The notes under the pieces: model-generated
What the model was told of the DNA's origin: nothing
Database searches by the model: none
What the model saw: the letters and a program-made list of their open reading frames with translations, nothing else
Position numbers and translations under genes: made by a program
Shown here: positions 26,548 through 36,596 of the stretch, one piece after another
Layout: every line of letters starts with the position of its first letter
Position numbering within the stretch: position 1 is the first letter of the stretch
Assembly: GCA_026416955.1 (NCBI GenBank)
Contig: JAOAEE010000013.1
Span: 124,001-188,000, forward strand
DNA: 64,000 nt
DNA from: Ignavibacteria bacterium
Lineage (GTDB): Bacteria > Bacteroidota > Ignavibacteria > Kapaibacteriales > UBA2268
Reading direction: 5' to 3'

Positions 26548-27693
26548 ATGATTGAGTTTACTTTTACAGAAGAACAAAATATGTTGCGCGAAATGGTTCG
26601 CGAATTTGCTAATAATGAATTAAAACCAATTGCATCAAAAATCGACGAAGAAGAAGAAATTCCCGACCATATCATTAGAAAAGTGGCTGAACTTGGTTTA
26701 CTCGGTGCACCATTCCCAGTAGAATATGGTGGAAGTGGCGTTGGAGAAGTTGGTTATTGTATTATCCAAGAAGAAATATCTCGGGCTTGTCTTTCAACTG
26801 CAACATTCATTGGTGCACACGTTTCTATTGGAACAAATGCAATTTTTATTGGTGGAACAGAACAACAAAAACAAAAGTGGTTACCCCAATTAACTTCTGG
26901 CGAAAAAATAGCTGCTTTCGCTTTGACAGAACCCAATGCTGGCTCCGATGCCTTCAATCTTCAAACTCGCGCACAACTTGATGGAAACGAGTGGGTAATT
27001 AATGGCCAAAAGCTTTGGATTACAAATGGTCCTTTTGCCGATGTCTTCTCGGTATTTGCCCGAACAAATCTTGGAATTTCACTTTTTGTTGTAGAAAAAG
27101 GAACACCTGGATTCACACCCGGTGCTCCGGAAAAGAAAATGGGATTACGAGGTAGCAAAACTTCTTCTCTTACATTCGACAATGTAAGAGTTCCTAAAGA
27201 CAACTTAATTGGCAGAGATGGCAAAGGTTTCATTACCGCAATGAAAACACTCGATGCAGGACGATTGGGACTTGGTGCTGCTTGTCTCGGTGCTTGCAAA
27301 GAATTACTTGAAATGAGCACAAAATTTGCAAAGGAAAGAAAACAATTCGGAGAGCCAATAGCTAACTTTCAAGCAATTCAATTTATGTTAGCAGAAATGG
27401 CCGCTTTGATTTACGAGGTAGAAAGTATTGTCTATCGAACAGCCTGGCTATATGATAAAGGAGAATGCACTCCTAGGCTTTCTGCAATTGTGAAATTAGT
27501 TAGTTCAAATGCTCTTGATGTCTGCGTCGACCACGCAATGCAAATCCACGGTGGAATGGGTTATTCTCGCGAATTACCAATAGAAAGGTTTTATCGCGAT
27601 TCAAGAATTAATAGAATTTTTGAAGGTACATCAGAAATCCAAAAATTGGTTATCGCTCGCGACGTTATAAAAAGAAATGGGATTTTAGAATAA
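26548..27693 (+). CDS. Acyl-CoA dehydrogenase (short/butyryl-CoA type)
   Basis: FAD enzyme oxidising acyl-CoA to trans-2-enoyl-CoA. 381 residues with FALTEPNAGSDA (acyl-CoA and flavin contacts), LWITNG, GLRGSKTSSLTFDNVRVP, RKQFGEPIANFQAIQF and the C-terminal IHGGMGYSRELPIERFYRD ... RIFEGTSEIQ, in which the Glu of FEGTSE is the expected catalytic base of the BCAD/SCAD group. RBS AAAGGAG. 17 bp after the SDR gene and 13 bp before the DUF1579-like gene, so probably co-transcribed. No enoyl-CoA hydratase, thiolase or ETF gene is nearby. Confidence 0.95.
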   Translation: MIEFTFTEEQNMLREMVREFANNELKPIASKIDEEEEIPDHIIRKVAELGLLGAPFPVEYGGSGVGEVGYCIIQEEISRACLSTATFIGAHVSIGTNAIFIGGTEQQKQKWLPQLTSGEKIAAFALTEPNAGSDAFNLQTRAQLDGNEWVINGQKLWITNGPFADVFSVFARTNLGISLFVVEKGTPGFTPGAPEKKMGLRGSKTSSLTFDNVRVPKDNLIGRDGKGFITAMKTLDAGRLGLGAACLGACKELLEMSTKFAKERKQFGEPIANFQAIQFMLAEMAALIYEVESIVYRTAWLYDKGECTPRLSAIVKLVSSNALDVCVDHAMQIHGGMGYSRELPIERFYRDSRINRIFEGTSEIQKLVIARDVIKRNGILE

Positions 27694-27706
27694 AAGTGAA
27701 AGAACT

Positions 27707-28273
27707 ATGTGGCAAAAGATTATTTTTTCTTTTGCCGTTTTAATAATTGTTAACTTTGCTTATTCTCAAAGCGAAATTGAATTTTTCGAGGATTATTTTA
27801 CTTTAAATACCAAAAACGAATTACTTTCGCAATTCGTAGGGAATTGGAAAGTAAACATTGCCTATTTTGGTGGGAATCAAGAAGAAAATGCTCAAGGCCA
27901 AATGGATGCCAAACTTATCTTTTACTATCGTATCCTAGAAATGAATTTTAAAATACAAAGCTCAGTTGGACTTCCCTTTGAGATGAAATATTTAATCGGT
28001 TACGATGGAATTTCAAAAAAATTTTTCCTTATAATTTTGAACAGTCTAACAAACGAGGTGCAAATCTTAAAAGGGATTTATAAAGACAAAACGAAAGAAT
28101 TCATCTTTAACGGTACAACAGTAGATACAAAGCAAAAAAAACGCGTGCCACTTACAATGAAATTCTTATTTGAAAGAGACAATAAATTGATTGTCGAAGC
28201 TTTAAGCGGTGAAGCAAACAAGGAAAAACTAATTTCAAAGTCTATGCTAATCAGACTAAATAAAGAGGAATAA
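27707..28273 (+). CDS. Secreted DUF1579-like protein
   Basis: 188 residues with a signal peptide (ending FAYSQ). The mature part has [53 protein letters not shown] and [18 protein letters not shown], a lipocalin-like pattern of strands resembling the DUF1579 family (GxW near the start, 'GYDxxxKKF' in the middle). Role unknown; family members are predicted to bind small ligands. Sits between the acyl-CoA dehydrogenase and DUF6485 genes with only 13 bp and 1 bp gaps, so it is inside the operon. Confidence 0.6.
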   Translation: MWQKIIFSFAVLIIVNFAYSQSEIEFFEDYFTLNTKNELLSQFVGNWKVNIAYFGGNQEENAQGQMDAKLIFYYRILEMNFKIQSSVGLPFEMKYLIGYDGISKKFFLIILNSLTNEVQILKGIYKDKTKEFIFNGTTVDTKQKKRVPLTMKFLFERDNKLIVEALSGEANKEKLISKSMLIRLNKEE

Positions 28274-28274
28274 T

Positions 28275-28478
28275 ATGGAATGCAAGATTGAAAGAAATCT
28301 TAATAAATGCAATTGCACTTACGAACCTTGTAGCCGCAAGGGTTTATGCTGCGAGTGTTTAAGGTATCATTTAAATAATCGAGAACTACCAGCTTGCTTT
28401 TTTCCTAAAGATGCCGAACGAACTTATAATAGAAGTTTCGAATTTTTCATCTCCTTATATAACAAAGGTAAAATATGA
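28275..28478 (+). CDS. DUF6485 family cysteine-rich small protein
   Basis: 67 residues with eight cysteines, six of them in conserved spacing: C-x7[21 protein letters not shown] and later ACFFP. This fits the DUF6485 family ('CxCTYxPCxRxGxCCEC'). The pattern suggests a zinc-binding or redox protein of unknown function. One base separates it from the DUF1579-like stop and it overlaps the next gene by ATGA, so its production is coupled to yjbQ. Confidence 0.78.
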   Translation: MECKIERNLNKCNCTYEPCSRKGLCCECLRYHLNNRELPACFFPKDAERTYNRSFEFFISLYNKGKI

Positions 28479-28882
28479 TACAAAAATTTATTTATCTTAA
28501 AACAGACAAACATAACGGATTATATGATATAACAGAAGAAGTTAAAAAAATTGTTGAAGAATCTGGATATAGGATTGGTTTTGTTAACGTTTACGCAAGA
28601 GGTTCAACTTGTGCAATTATGATACAAGAAAATTGGGATGAATCAGTACAGAACGACGTTATTAATTTATTAAGAAAGCTTATTCCAGCAGGAGTTTGGC
28701 AGCACGATTTGCAAGACAACAATGGTGATGCACACCTAAAATCTGGAATTATCGGACCAAGTGAAACAATCCCAATTATCAATGGTAAACTTGGTCTTTC
28801 CACTTGGCAAAATATTTTCTTCTGTGAATTCGATGGTCCAAGAACAAAAAGAGAAATTACAGTAACAATAATTGGCCAATAA
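28475..28882 (+). CDS. yjbQ: YjbQ family protein (UPF0047)
   Basis: 135 residues. [19 protein letters not shown] near the N-terminus, [27 protein letters not shown] in the middle and [18 protein letters not shown] at the end are the hallmarks of the YjbQ/UPF0047 family, including the conserved His and Asp residues near a metal site. Some members show weak thiamin phosphate synthase activity, but the true role is unsettled. Last gene of the unit, followed by a strong terminator. Confidence 0.88.
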   Translation: MIQKFIYLKTDKHNGLYDITEEVKKIVEESGYRIGFVNVYARGSTCAIMIQENWDESVQNDVINLLRKLIPAGVWQHDLQDNNGDAHLKSGIIGPSETIPIINGKLGLSTWQNIFFCEFDGPRTKREITVTIIGQ

Positions 28883-28883
28883 C

Positions 28884-28915
28884 AAAGGGCTCTGACCAAA
28901 TGTCAGAGCCCCTTT
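28884..28915. terminator. Bidirectional terminator between yjbQ and asnA
   Basis: AAAGGGCTCTGAC - CAAAT - GTCAGAGCCCCTTT forms a near-perfect stem. It lies between the convergent stops of yjbQ (28882) and asnA (28929), so it can serve both. Confidence 0.9.
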
Positions 28916-28928
28916 CAAAAAAGCACTA

Positions 28929-30068
28929 TTATTCTAAAACGTGAATGTTTCGAGGTTCACAAATTTCTTTTAGTTCTTTGGGCCAAACAGTAACACTGAC
29001 TTCTCCTAAATGAGCGGTTCGTAACAAATACATATATGTTCTTGATTGACCAATTCCACCACCAATCGATAAGGGAACCTTATCATTAAGAATAGCTTGG
29101 TGATATGGAAGTTCAAGGAAATGTAGTTGGTTGGACATTTTAAGTTGCTCGACCATTGTTTCTTTGGTAACTCGAATTCCCATCGAAGTTAGTTCGTGTC
29201 GTCTGCGTGTTACTGGATTCCAAACCAATATATCCCCATTTAGTCCGTGCATTTGTTGCCCATTCTTTACTATCGTTGGAGTAATCCAATCATCATAATC
29301 AGCAGCACGCATCTCGTGTGGGTAGCCATCTTTCAATGGATAACCAATTCCAATGATAAAGATTGCTGGGGCAACTTCTTGCAGTACGCGAGTTTCCCTT
29401 TGTTTCCTTGGTAAATCGGGATACATATCCAATATTTCCTCAGCGTGTAGAAAGACTAATTCTTCTGGGAAATCTGGATATTTATCTGTCTTCAATTGGG
29501 GAAACATTTCTTGAACCAATTTCCCCGCATTATAAATTACCTTCCAAATTTTCTTTACTATATCCTTCAGAAAGTCGAGATTCCTATCTTCCATAGTAAT
29601 TACGCGTTCCCAGTCCCATTGGTCAACATAGCAAGAATGGTCGTGGTCCATAAAATAATCTTTTCTTACTGCACGCATATCGGTACAAATTCCTTCGCCC
29701 ACTTTACAACCAAATTGAGCAAGAGCCATTCTTTTCCATTTTGTTGCTGCTTGTACAATTTGTGCGCGAATAGGTTTTTTTAAACCTAAACCACAGTCGA
29801 ACTCGATCGGAGTTCGAGAACCATCCCTATCGAGGTAATCATTCACCCCGCTTTCTTTTTCAACAATAAGTGGAACTTGAACCATCGTTAAGTTCAATTC
29901 TTTGCAAAGGTTCTTTTCGATGTACTCCTTCACTGCAAAAAGAGCCTTCATTCGCTCGAGTGGCGGTAACAGAGGAACATAATCGTTGGGAAGTATTTTC
30001 TCTACTTCCTCATAAGTACTAACACCTGGTCCTGCTAAATCTGCTTTCTTGTCATAAGTTTGACTCAT
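28929..30068 (-). CDS. asnA: Aspartate--ammonia ligase (AsnA type asparagine synthetase)
   Basis: Forms asparagine from aspartate, ammonia and ATP; a class II tRNA-synthetase-like fold. The 379 residues contain LTMVQVPLIVEKESGVNDYLD, the family stretch CTDMRAVRKDYFMDHDHS, VDQWDWERV, IGIGYPLKDGYPHEMRAADYDDW and SIGGGIGQSRTYMYLL, the last being the ATP-binding class II motif 3 region with its arginine. It is about 45 residues longer than the E. coli enzyme, mostly an N-terminal extension and small insertions. ATG at 30068. Spaced widely (225 bp) from the subtilase gene upstream. Confidence 0.95.
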   Translation of the reverse strand: MSQTYDKKADLAGPGVSTYEEVEKILPNDYVPLLPPLERMKALFAVKEYIEKNLCKELNLTMVQVPLIVEKESGVNDYLDRDGSRTPIEFDCGLGLKKPIRAQIVQAATKWKRMALAQFGCKVGEGICTDMRAVRKDYFMDHDHSCYVDQWDWERVITMEDRNLDFLKDIVKKIWKVIYNAGKLVQEMFPQLKTDKYPDFPEELVFLHAEEILDMYPDLPRKQRETRVLQEVAPAIFIIGIGYPLKDGYPHEMRAADYDDWITPTIVKNGQQMHGLNGDILVWNPVTRRRHELTSMGIRVTKETMVEQLKMSNQLHFLELPYHQAILNDKVPLSIGGGIGQSRTYMYLLRTAHLGEVSVTVWPKELKEICEPRNIHVLE

Positions 30069-30293
30069 AGTATCCCTATCAATTATGAATAATACGAAAA
30101 GTCAAATTATAAAAATTTTTATATTTAAACAAAATTTATATATAAAATTTTTATTGAAAAAACAAAAAAAATTTTTTTCTGATATTTTTTTTCTCTAAAT
30201 GAAAAATTTCATACAATTCTCTTTTGAATAAAAAACTATCTTGTTTTTCGAAAAAAAGGATTATTTTAGAAAAGGAAATTATTTAATTATTCG

Positions 30294-33164
30294 TTACTTG
30301 ACTTTCACCAAGCCGAAATTTCTCTTCCCATAGGGTGTAATAACTTGAACAAAGTAGTTACCAGAACTCAACCCTTTTAAACCCAAATCCCTTTCTATTG
30401 TCCAAGGTATTTCATTTTGGAAAGAAAGTTTTCTGATTTGCCTACCAAAACTATCGAAAATTGCTATTTCTAATGGTGTTAATTCAACAAAAGAAATTCT
30501 CATAGTCAAATCATCATTGGTTGGATTTGGAAAGAAGGAAATTTCTAGTAAATCATATTCTTTTCGGTATTTAGAAGGAACTAATCGTAAATTATAAGCC
30601 AAATCATTCAAATGAATAACAGTTTTTCTAAGAGTAAAAACATCTTTACCAGCAAACAATGCAAAGGATACATTCGCAACTGAATCTTTCTGCAACACAA
30701 TAGGTCCTGTAGAAATAAGCATTGATGCATCAGTCGGACGGCTTTTGTTTCTTCGAACACCACCAGATATCAACTTCCATTTTTCTTGTTTAGAAAAACC
30801 ATCGTAAATTCCTATGCTATCTTCTCCTCTACCATCGTTGTCAATAGCATAAAAATTGACAGAACCTTCGTTAACGACTTTCACACCAACAAAAGGTAAT
30901 GTGTCATTATCTCGATTATATGCATATGCGAAATCATAATCCAAATCGTAAATACAATAATCATTTTGTCCAGAAATCCCTATGTCCCAGTCGAAGAAAA
31001 GTCCAACAAATAATGAATCCAAAACTTTTCCTGTATTATTGTGGATTTGATAATTGACAAAGATAATATTTGAATCCAATTTTCCAACTGGTTGAATTAC
31101 TTTACAAACTACATTTAGATCGCTTTTCAGTAAACTATCGGGATTAGTCTTAAACTTACAAGTACCTAAATAATAATTATTTTGTTTGTCGAATTGAACA
31201 GAAAAAATTGAATCTGCCACGAAATTACTACTTTGCCTACTTTGGTTTGAACTGCGAACTACGTCGTAAACGTGTAAATAATCATACCCTATTAAAAGTC
31301 CACCTTCAAACAGAACGTTAGGGCTATTTTTGTAAATAAAACCAACTCCTTGCTTATTTTGTGGATAATCGTTGAAACCAATATTCCCACGACTGTTGAA
31401 TGTAACCGACAAATTATTAAAAGACATAGTTCTGTAAGAAGGGTTTACTTGGAATTCAATATTAAATCGCCCCAACAAACCAAGAGAGTCGTATACTTCA
31501 ATTGGAAGTTTCATTAAGTAATCCAAAGGAAGGTTATCCGACAACGAGATTACAATTTGACTTTGAGTGGTTAGTTTATTGAATTTAGGGATGTTACCGA
31601 CGAAAATTTTATCATTAACGATATCTTTGACATATTGAATTCCTACAGGAATTCTAATTACAACATTATAAAGGTCCGAAAGAACGTTTTTCAAGAAAAA
31701 AGCAAAGTTAATTGTATCGTTTGGAAGAAACAATCCATCGCCATCATTGTCAGTTACAGAAAATAATTCCAAGATTATTGAACGAACAGTATCTGGGTTA
31801 CATTCAACGACTTTGTTTGCGTTTACCCTACCTGAACCAATAAAACCAGAGTAAGAGGCATTTATCTGGTCGATGTTATCTGACTGTTTTTTTACTAACT
31901 CGTAGATTTGTTCAAAGTTTAGATTAGGGAATTTTAATCTAGCGATTGCTACTACTCCTGCTGCAACAGGTGAAGCCATAGAGGTACCATCCCAAGCAGC
32001 ATAAGTATTACCAGGAGTTGTTGAAAGAACTTTAACTCCCGGTGCAGAAACATCGACCTTTGGACTATAGTTAGAAAATCCTGCCTTTATATCGCTTGAA
32101 TCAACAGCAGCAACAGAAAGAACTCCATTATACGAAGCAGGTGCAAAGTCCGAATATCTTCCGTCGTTTCCAGCAGCAGCAACAACACAAGCACCAAGAG
32201 AATTTGCAGCACGTACAACATCGTTTTCAAGATTTGAACCAGATTCACTACCCCAAGAGCAGTTAATTACTTTCGCACCCATCACAGCAGAATAAAGAAT
32301 TCCATCATATCCCTTGGTAATGTAAGTATTAAACTGCTCGTCCGAAGCACATTTTACTGGTAAAATCTTTACATTTGGAACAATTCCGGCAATACCCAGC
32401 CCATTATTTTGTTTTGCACCTACGATACCAGCAACGTGAGTTCCATGACCATTTCCGGGCCTTGGGTCGTTATCTGCCTTTTGACCACTGGAACCTGCAA
32501 AATCCCAACCAATATAATCATCAACATAACCATTACCATCATCATCAATTCCATTACTTCTTTTATCCTTTCCCGTAGTGTCCAAACCTATTTCCCCATT
32601 ATTCAAAAAAATATTTTCTTTCAAATCTTCGTGCTCGAAATCTACACCAGTATCAACAATTGCAACTACGATTGTATCCACGATACCAATCAATTTTTCC
32701 CAAGCACTAAATGCTTGAATTTTCTTCAAATAATATTGCTCTCCTATTCTTGGATCGTTTAAATCACCAACTAACTTATGGATAAAATAAGGTTGAACAT
32801 ATTCAAAGTAGGGAAAATTTTTTAGTTTTTCAGAAGCAATTAAAGGGTCGATAGAATTTTCATATTCGATTAAATAAATTCTCTTTAAAGACCTCAAAGG
32901 ACTTTCATCTTGATTTTTGAAGTTTTGTTGAAGCTTTTTTGAACCAAAATCAATAAGTTTATAATTAAACAATGGATAAACTGTTGTTCTTCCTAAAATA
33001 TTCTCGAAAAAATTTTCAATAAAAATCTTGGGGCTTTCTGTGTTCTGGTTGTAAAATTCAGTGCGTACCTTAACGACCAAAATGTTTTTTAAGTATTCCA
33101 ATGCAGAAATCGTATAAACTTTTGTAAGAAATATTACCAAAAAAAAGCAAAAAAACCTTTTCAT
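30294..33164 (-). CDS. T9SS-sorted subtilase (S8 peptidase)
   Basis: 956 residues. Signal peptide (1-20), a propeptide-like region (to about 130), then the S8 catalytic domain with Asp in VAIVDTGVDFEHEDL, His in GNGHGTHVAGIVG, and Ser in WDGTSMASPVAAGVV. The DDDGNGYVDDYIGWDF insert between Asp and His is a calcium-loop-like feature of this subtilase group. Beta-rich domains follow (about 480-860), then a sorting domain starting FFPNPTNDDLTMRISF and ending NFGLVKVK. Secreted by Sec, then T9SS; probably digests extracellular protein or matures surface proteins. Start moved from a TTG to ATG 33164. A TGTGTTAAAT element lies 27-36 bp before the start. Confidence 0.93.
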   Translation of the reverse strand: MKRFFCFFLVIFLTKVYTISALEYLKNILVVKVRTEFYNQNTESPKIFIENFFENILGRTTVYPLFNYKLIDFGSKKLQQNFKNQDESPLRSLKRIYLIEYENSIDPLIASEKLKNFPYFEYVQPYFIHKLVGDLNDPRIGEQYYLKKIQAFSAWEKLIGIVDTIVVAIVDTGVDFEHEDLKENIFLNNGEIGLDTTGKDKRSNGIDDDGNGYVDDYIGWDFAGSSGQKADNDPRPGNGHGTHVAGIVGAKQNNGLGIAGIVPNVKILPVKCASDEQFNTYITKGYDGILYSAVMGAKVINCSWGSESGSNLENDVVRAANSLGACVVAAAGNDGRYSDFAPASYNGVLSVAAVDSSDIKAGFSNYSPKVDVSAPGVKVLSTTPGNTYAAWDGTSMASPVAAGVVAIARLKFPNLNFEQIYELVKKQSDNIDQINASYSGFIGSGRVNANKVVECNPDTVRSIILELFSVTDNDGDGLFLPNDTINFAFFLKNVLSDLYNVVIRIPVGIQYVKDIVNDKIFVGNIPKFNKLTTQSQIVISLSDNLPLDYLMKLPIEVYDSLGLLGRFNIEFQVNPSYRTMSFNNLSVTFNSRGNIGFNDYPQNKQGVGFIYKNSPNVLFEGGLLIGYDYLHVYDVVRSSNQSRQSSNFVADSIFSVQFDKQNNYYLGTCKFKTNPDSLLKSDLNVVCKVIQPVGKLDSNIIFVNYQIHNNTGKVLDSLFVGLFFDWDIGISGQNDYCIYDLDYDFAYAYNRDNDTLPFVGVKVVNEGSVNFYAIDNDGRGEDSIGIYDGFSKQEKWKLISGGVRRNKSRPTDASMLISTGPIVLQKDSVANVSFALFAGKDVFTLRKTVIHLNDLAYNLRLVPSKYRKEYDLLEISFFPNPTNDDLTMRISFVELTPLEIAIFDSFGRQIRKLSFQNEIPWTIERDLGLKGLSSGNYFVQVITPYGKRNFGLVKVK

Positions 33165-33232
33165 ATTATAAGAAATAATAAAAATAATTAATTTAACACA
33201 AAAATTCAACTTAAATATCTTACTTTCTTTGC

Positions 33233-33240
33233 TATTTTTG
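33233..33240 (+). promoter_or_regulatory. Possible Bacteroidetes-type -7 element of glyA
   Basis: TATTTTTG matches the TAnnTTTG consensus and ends 21 bp before the glyA ATG, but I see no TTTG -33 box at the right distance upstream, so this is a weak call. Confidence 0.25.
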
Positions 33241-33261
33241 TATTTTATTGAAAGGTGAAAT

Positions 33262-34581
33262 ATGGGAGAAAAATTGTATAACTTCGTAGCGAAATCAGAC
33301 CCAGAGGTTTATGAAGCACTTGTCAATGAATATAATAGACAACACGAAAAAATTGAACTAATTGCTAGTGAGAATTTTGTTTCCCCAGCAGTTTTAGATG
33401 CACAAGGTTCTGTTTTAACTAACAAATATGCCGAAGGGTATCCCGGTGCAAGATATTACGGTGGCTGTGAATGGGTTGATGTTGCCGAAAATCTTGCTCG
33501 CGACAGAGTAAAAAAATTATTCGGGGCAGAATATGCAAACGTTCAACCTCATAGCGGAAGTAGTGCAAATATGGCGGTTTACTTCTCTTTTTTAAAACCC
33601 GGCGACACTGTTCTTGGTATGAGCCTTGCCCACGGAGGTCATCTTACTCACGGTTCACCAGTAAATTTTTCCGGAAGGCTATTTAACTTTGTTCCCTACG
33701 AACTCAATCCAGAAACAGGAAGAATTGACCTAAATATGGTGGAAGATTTAGCAATCAAACACAAACCTAAAATGATTACCGTGGGTGCATCTGCATACCC
33801 AAGAGAAATCGATTTTAAAGGTTTTCGGGAAATTGCCGATAAGGTGGGTGCTTTTTTGTTTGCCGACATTGCCCACCCAGCAGGGATTATAGCAAAGGGG
33901 TACCTGCAAAGCCCAATTCCATATTGTCACATAGTTTCGAGCACAACCCACAAAACACTTCGTGGTCCACGGGGAGGGCTAATTCTTATTGGTAAAGACT
34001 ATGAAAATCCGTTTGGAATTACTGCACCTAAAACAGGAAGAATTAAAAAAATGAGTGAGGTTGTTGACTCTTGGGTTATGCCTGGTATCCAAGGAGGTCC
34101 CCTGATGCATGTAATTGCTGCTAAAGCGGTTGCCTTTGGTGAAGCACTTTCCGATAAATTCGACGAATATATCCAACAAGTACTTAAAAATGCAAAAGCA
34201 CTTGCAAAGGCTTTAATGGACAAAGGATACAATCTAGTAAGTGGTGGAACAGACAATCATTTAATGTTAATCGATTTAAGAAACAAGAATGTTACTGGAA
34301 AGCAAGCAGAAACGGCATTGGATAAAGCCGGAATTACTGTAAATAAAAATGCTGTTCCATTCGATACTCAACCTCCTCTTATTACTTCTGGAATTCGCAT
34401 TGGAACACCAGCAATGACAACTCGTGGAATGACAGAAGAAGATATGGTAACAATTGCAGATTTTATTGATAAAGTAATTTCAAATATCAGTAACGAAGAT
34501 GTTTTGAATAATATTCGAAATGAAGTAAAAGAATTTACTAGCACATTCCCGTTATTTCATCCTAAATGGTTTACTTTTTAA
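33262..34581 (+). CDS. glyA: Serine hydroxymethyltransferase
   Basis: PLP enzyme interconverting serine and glycine and charging tetrahydrofolate with the one-carbon unit. 439 residues with [62 protein letters not shown], and the PLP lysine in [14 protein letters not shown] (near 230). C-terminal [19 protein letters not shown] is also diagnostic. RBS AAAGGTG. Convergent with the DUF2892 gene 21 bp away. Confidence 0.97.
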   Translation: MGEKLYNFVAKSDPEVYEALVNEYNRQHEKIELIASENFVSPAVLDAQGSVLTNKYAEGYPGARYYGGCEWVDVAENLARDRVKKLFGAEYANVQPHSGSSANMAVYFSFLKPGDTVLGMSLAHGGHLTHGSPVNFSGRLFNFVPYELNPETGRIDLNMVEDLAIKHKPKMITVGASAYPREIDFKGFREIADKVGAFLFADIAHPAGIIAKGYLQSPIPYCHIVSSTTHKTLRGPRGGLILIGKDYENPFGITAPKTGRIKKMSEVVDSWVMPGIQGGPLMHVIAAKAVAFGEALSDKFDEYIQQVLKNAKALAKALMDKGYNLVSGGTDNHLMLIDLRNKNVTGKQAETALDKAGITVNKNAVPFDTQPPLITSGIRIGTPAMTTRGMTEEDMVTIADFIDKVISNISNEDVLNNIRNEVKEFTSTFPLFHPKWFTF

Positions 34582-34602
34582 GAATCTGAAGGTTGGTTGA
34601 CA

Positions 34603-34815
34603 TTAATCCTTTTGTTCGCCTTTGGCTGTATTAATTCTAAAGGGATAGTAAATCGGACAAACCCCGATTAAGCCAGATATTAGAAAAACAACAGCAAGAA
34701 CACCAAAAATATATGCACTAAGTCCTTTTAAATGGCCAAGAGCAATTAAAATTGCAAGAACTATTGCAAGAATAATTCTCAAAGTGCGGTCGAAAGAACC
34801 CATATTTTTCTTCAT
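34603..34815 (-). CDS. DUF2892 family inner-membrane protein
   Basis: 70 residues: RTLRIILAIVLAILIALGHL, then a glycine turn, then IFGVLAVVFLISGLIGVCPIYYPF. Two short membrane helices and the CPxYxPF motif are the DUF2892 signature (also found at the end of YgaP-type rhodanese proteins and in small free-standing proteins). Function unknown. ATG at 34815; a TATGTTAAAT element lies 20-29 bp before it. Confidence 0.85.
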   Translation of the reverse strand: MKKNMGSFDRTLRIILAIVLAILIALGHLKGLSAYIFGVLAVVFLISGLIGVCPIYYPFRINTAKGEQKD

Positions 34816-34881
34816 AAATCACCCTAAATATTTTATTTAACATAACAACAATCCTAAATTAATAAAAATTAATAAACAATT

Positions 34882-36558
34882 TTACTTTTTATTTACTGCT
34901 TCTAAATTTTTTACTTTTTGTAGAATTTCAATGGAATTAACCCCAAGCTCAATTGCTTTTCTGTAGTAAATAATTGCATTAAGAGTGTCGTTTTTTCTCT
35001 CGAATGCCTCGCCAAGAAAAATATTTACATCCACTTGATTAGAATCCAATTTCAACGCTTGTTGAAAATCCCGAATAGCTTCATCAAATTTATCAACACC
35101 TAAGTAGCACAAGCCCCTATTGACATAAGCATTTACAAATTTTGGATTTAAAGAAATGACCCTTGAAAAATCTTGAATAGCACTTCCAAATTTTCGTAAA
35201 TCATAATAAATATTTCCTCGGTTATAATACCCAAAATAAAAATTACTATCCAAGTCAATAGACTTTGAATAATCTTCTATTGCTTTTAAATAATCACCTC
35301 GTTCTTCCAAAATCATTCCTCTTCCCAAGTAAACTTGGGGAATTCTATTTGGATATTTGGAAATGCAATCGTTCCAAAGTGCACTATCGTTTTCCCATTT
35401 CTTAATCTCGCTATTAGAAACGAAGTAGAAAAACATAATCAAGAGTAAAAGAATGAAATACTTATATTTTTGAAATTTTACACTAAAAAGATATGCAAAG
35501 AAAAATGAAAAACCAAATAAAGAAATGTAGATGTATCTGTCGGAAACGGTCGACCAATATTGATAATAGAAGGTAATTAAATTCGAAACTGGAAGAAAGG
35601 CAATGATAAAAAATAAAATTGAAAACCAAAACTCTCGCTTATATTTTACTACAAATCCTATTACAATTATCGCAAATGTAAAGATAACGTAATAAAAGTA
35701 AAAAGGGTTATTTTTCAAAAAATTGAAGGAAAGACCATAACCGGGTGAAAGTCCAAAAGGTAGAAACAATTTCTGCAAATAAAACCCTATTGAATTCAAC
35801 CAAACAATAGGTCGATAATACCAAGGTATCTCAAACTCAATAACTTTCGTTGACTCACCTTGCAATGAAATGAAAACAAATGGGATTATTAGCAACAAAA
35901 AATACCAGTTACTTTTCAAAGAATGAATAATATTAGGACTTTTCTTTCTATACCAATCGATTAAGAGCAACAGTAAAGGGAAAATAATACCGCTTGGCTT
36001 GGATAATATTGAAAGAAGTATCAAAATCGAAACAATGATTATTTTAAATGTTTGCTTCTTAAAATCTATAACATAAAGGAGAATGGATAGAAAACCAAAA
36101 AAAGCAGACAAAAGGCCTCGAGCTTCGGAAATCCAAACAACACTTTCTATCTGAATTGGATGCAAAGAAAAAATTATTGCACCAAATAATGCGGAAAAAT
36201 TCGAATTAATTAAGCGACGAATAATAAAAAATACTATTAAAGTATTTAAGAGATGCAAAAGCAAATTAAACAAGTGGAAAACTAACGGAACAAAATTACC
36301 ATCACTAATTCCACCAAGATAAGACACACTAGACCAAGCCAAATAGGTAATTGGAATATACATTTTGTCTTTTTTGGGAACGAAATGCTCCGAGATTTTT
36401 TCAAATGGGTTGTGGAAAGGAATATTATCCGATTTTAAATAAAGTTCCTTGTCGTCCCAAACAAAATCGTAATTAAGGGATGGATAATAGAAAAAAATAT
36501 TTAATCCAATAAGAATTAAAACACAAACAAAATAATTAGGTATTTCTTGTTTTTCCAT
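34882..36558 (-). CDS. TMTC-like membrane glycosyltransferase fused to TPR repeats
   Basis: 558 residues. The first ~390 form about ten membrane helices; the first periplasmic loop carries an acidic pair (FVWDDKELYLKSDN), the position of the catalytic Asp in GT-C/PMT-type glycosyltransferases. Four or five TPRs follow (RGDYLKAIEDYSKSIDLD, GSAIQDFSRVISLN, DEAIRDFQQALKLD, LNAIIYYRKAIELG). This architecture is that of bacterial relatives of the TMTC O-mannosyltransferases (DUF1736-like). It may glycosylate exported proteins, and the many surface proteins around it are plausible acceptors, but that is inference. Acts in the inner membrane. 38 bp before glnA. Confidence 0.75.
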   Translation of the reverse strand: MEKQEIPNYFVCVLILIGLNIFFYYPSLNYDFVWDDKELYLKSDNIPFHNPFEKISEHFVPKKDKMYIPITYLAWSSVSYLGGISDGNFVPLVFHLFNLLLHLLNTLIVFFIIRRLINSNFSALFGAIIFSLHPIQIESVVWISEARGLLSAFFGFLSILLYVIDFKKQTFKIIIVSILILLSILSKPSGIIFPLLLLLIDWYRKKSPNIIHSLKSNWYFLLLIIPFVFISLQGESTKVIEFEIPWYYRPIVWLNSIGFYLQKLFLPFGLSPGYGLSFNFLKNNPFYFYYVIFTFAIIVIGFVVKYKREFWFSILFFIIAFLPVSNLITFYYQYWSTVSDRYIYISLFGFSFFFAYLFSVKFQKYKYFILLLLIMFFYFVSNSEIKKWENDSALWNDCISKYPNRIPQVYLGRGMILEERGDYLKAIEDYSKSIDLDSNFYFGYYNRGNIYYDLRKFGSAIQDFSRVISLNPKFVNAYVNRGLCYLGVDKFDEAIRDFQQALKLDSNQVDVNIFLGEAFERKNDTLNAIIYYRKAIELGVNSIEILQKVKNLEAVNKK

Positions 36559-36596
36559 TCATAAAGAAATATTCACAATGAATAAGCAAAATTGGA

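Noticed and set aside
26961-27320. 119-residue antisense ORF inside the acyl-CoA dehydrogenase
   Set aside because: Shadow of a strongly conserved gene, no ribosome site or family.
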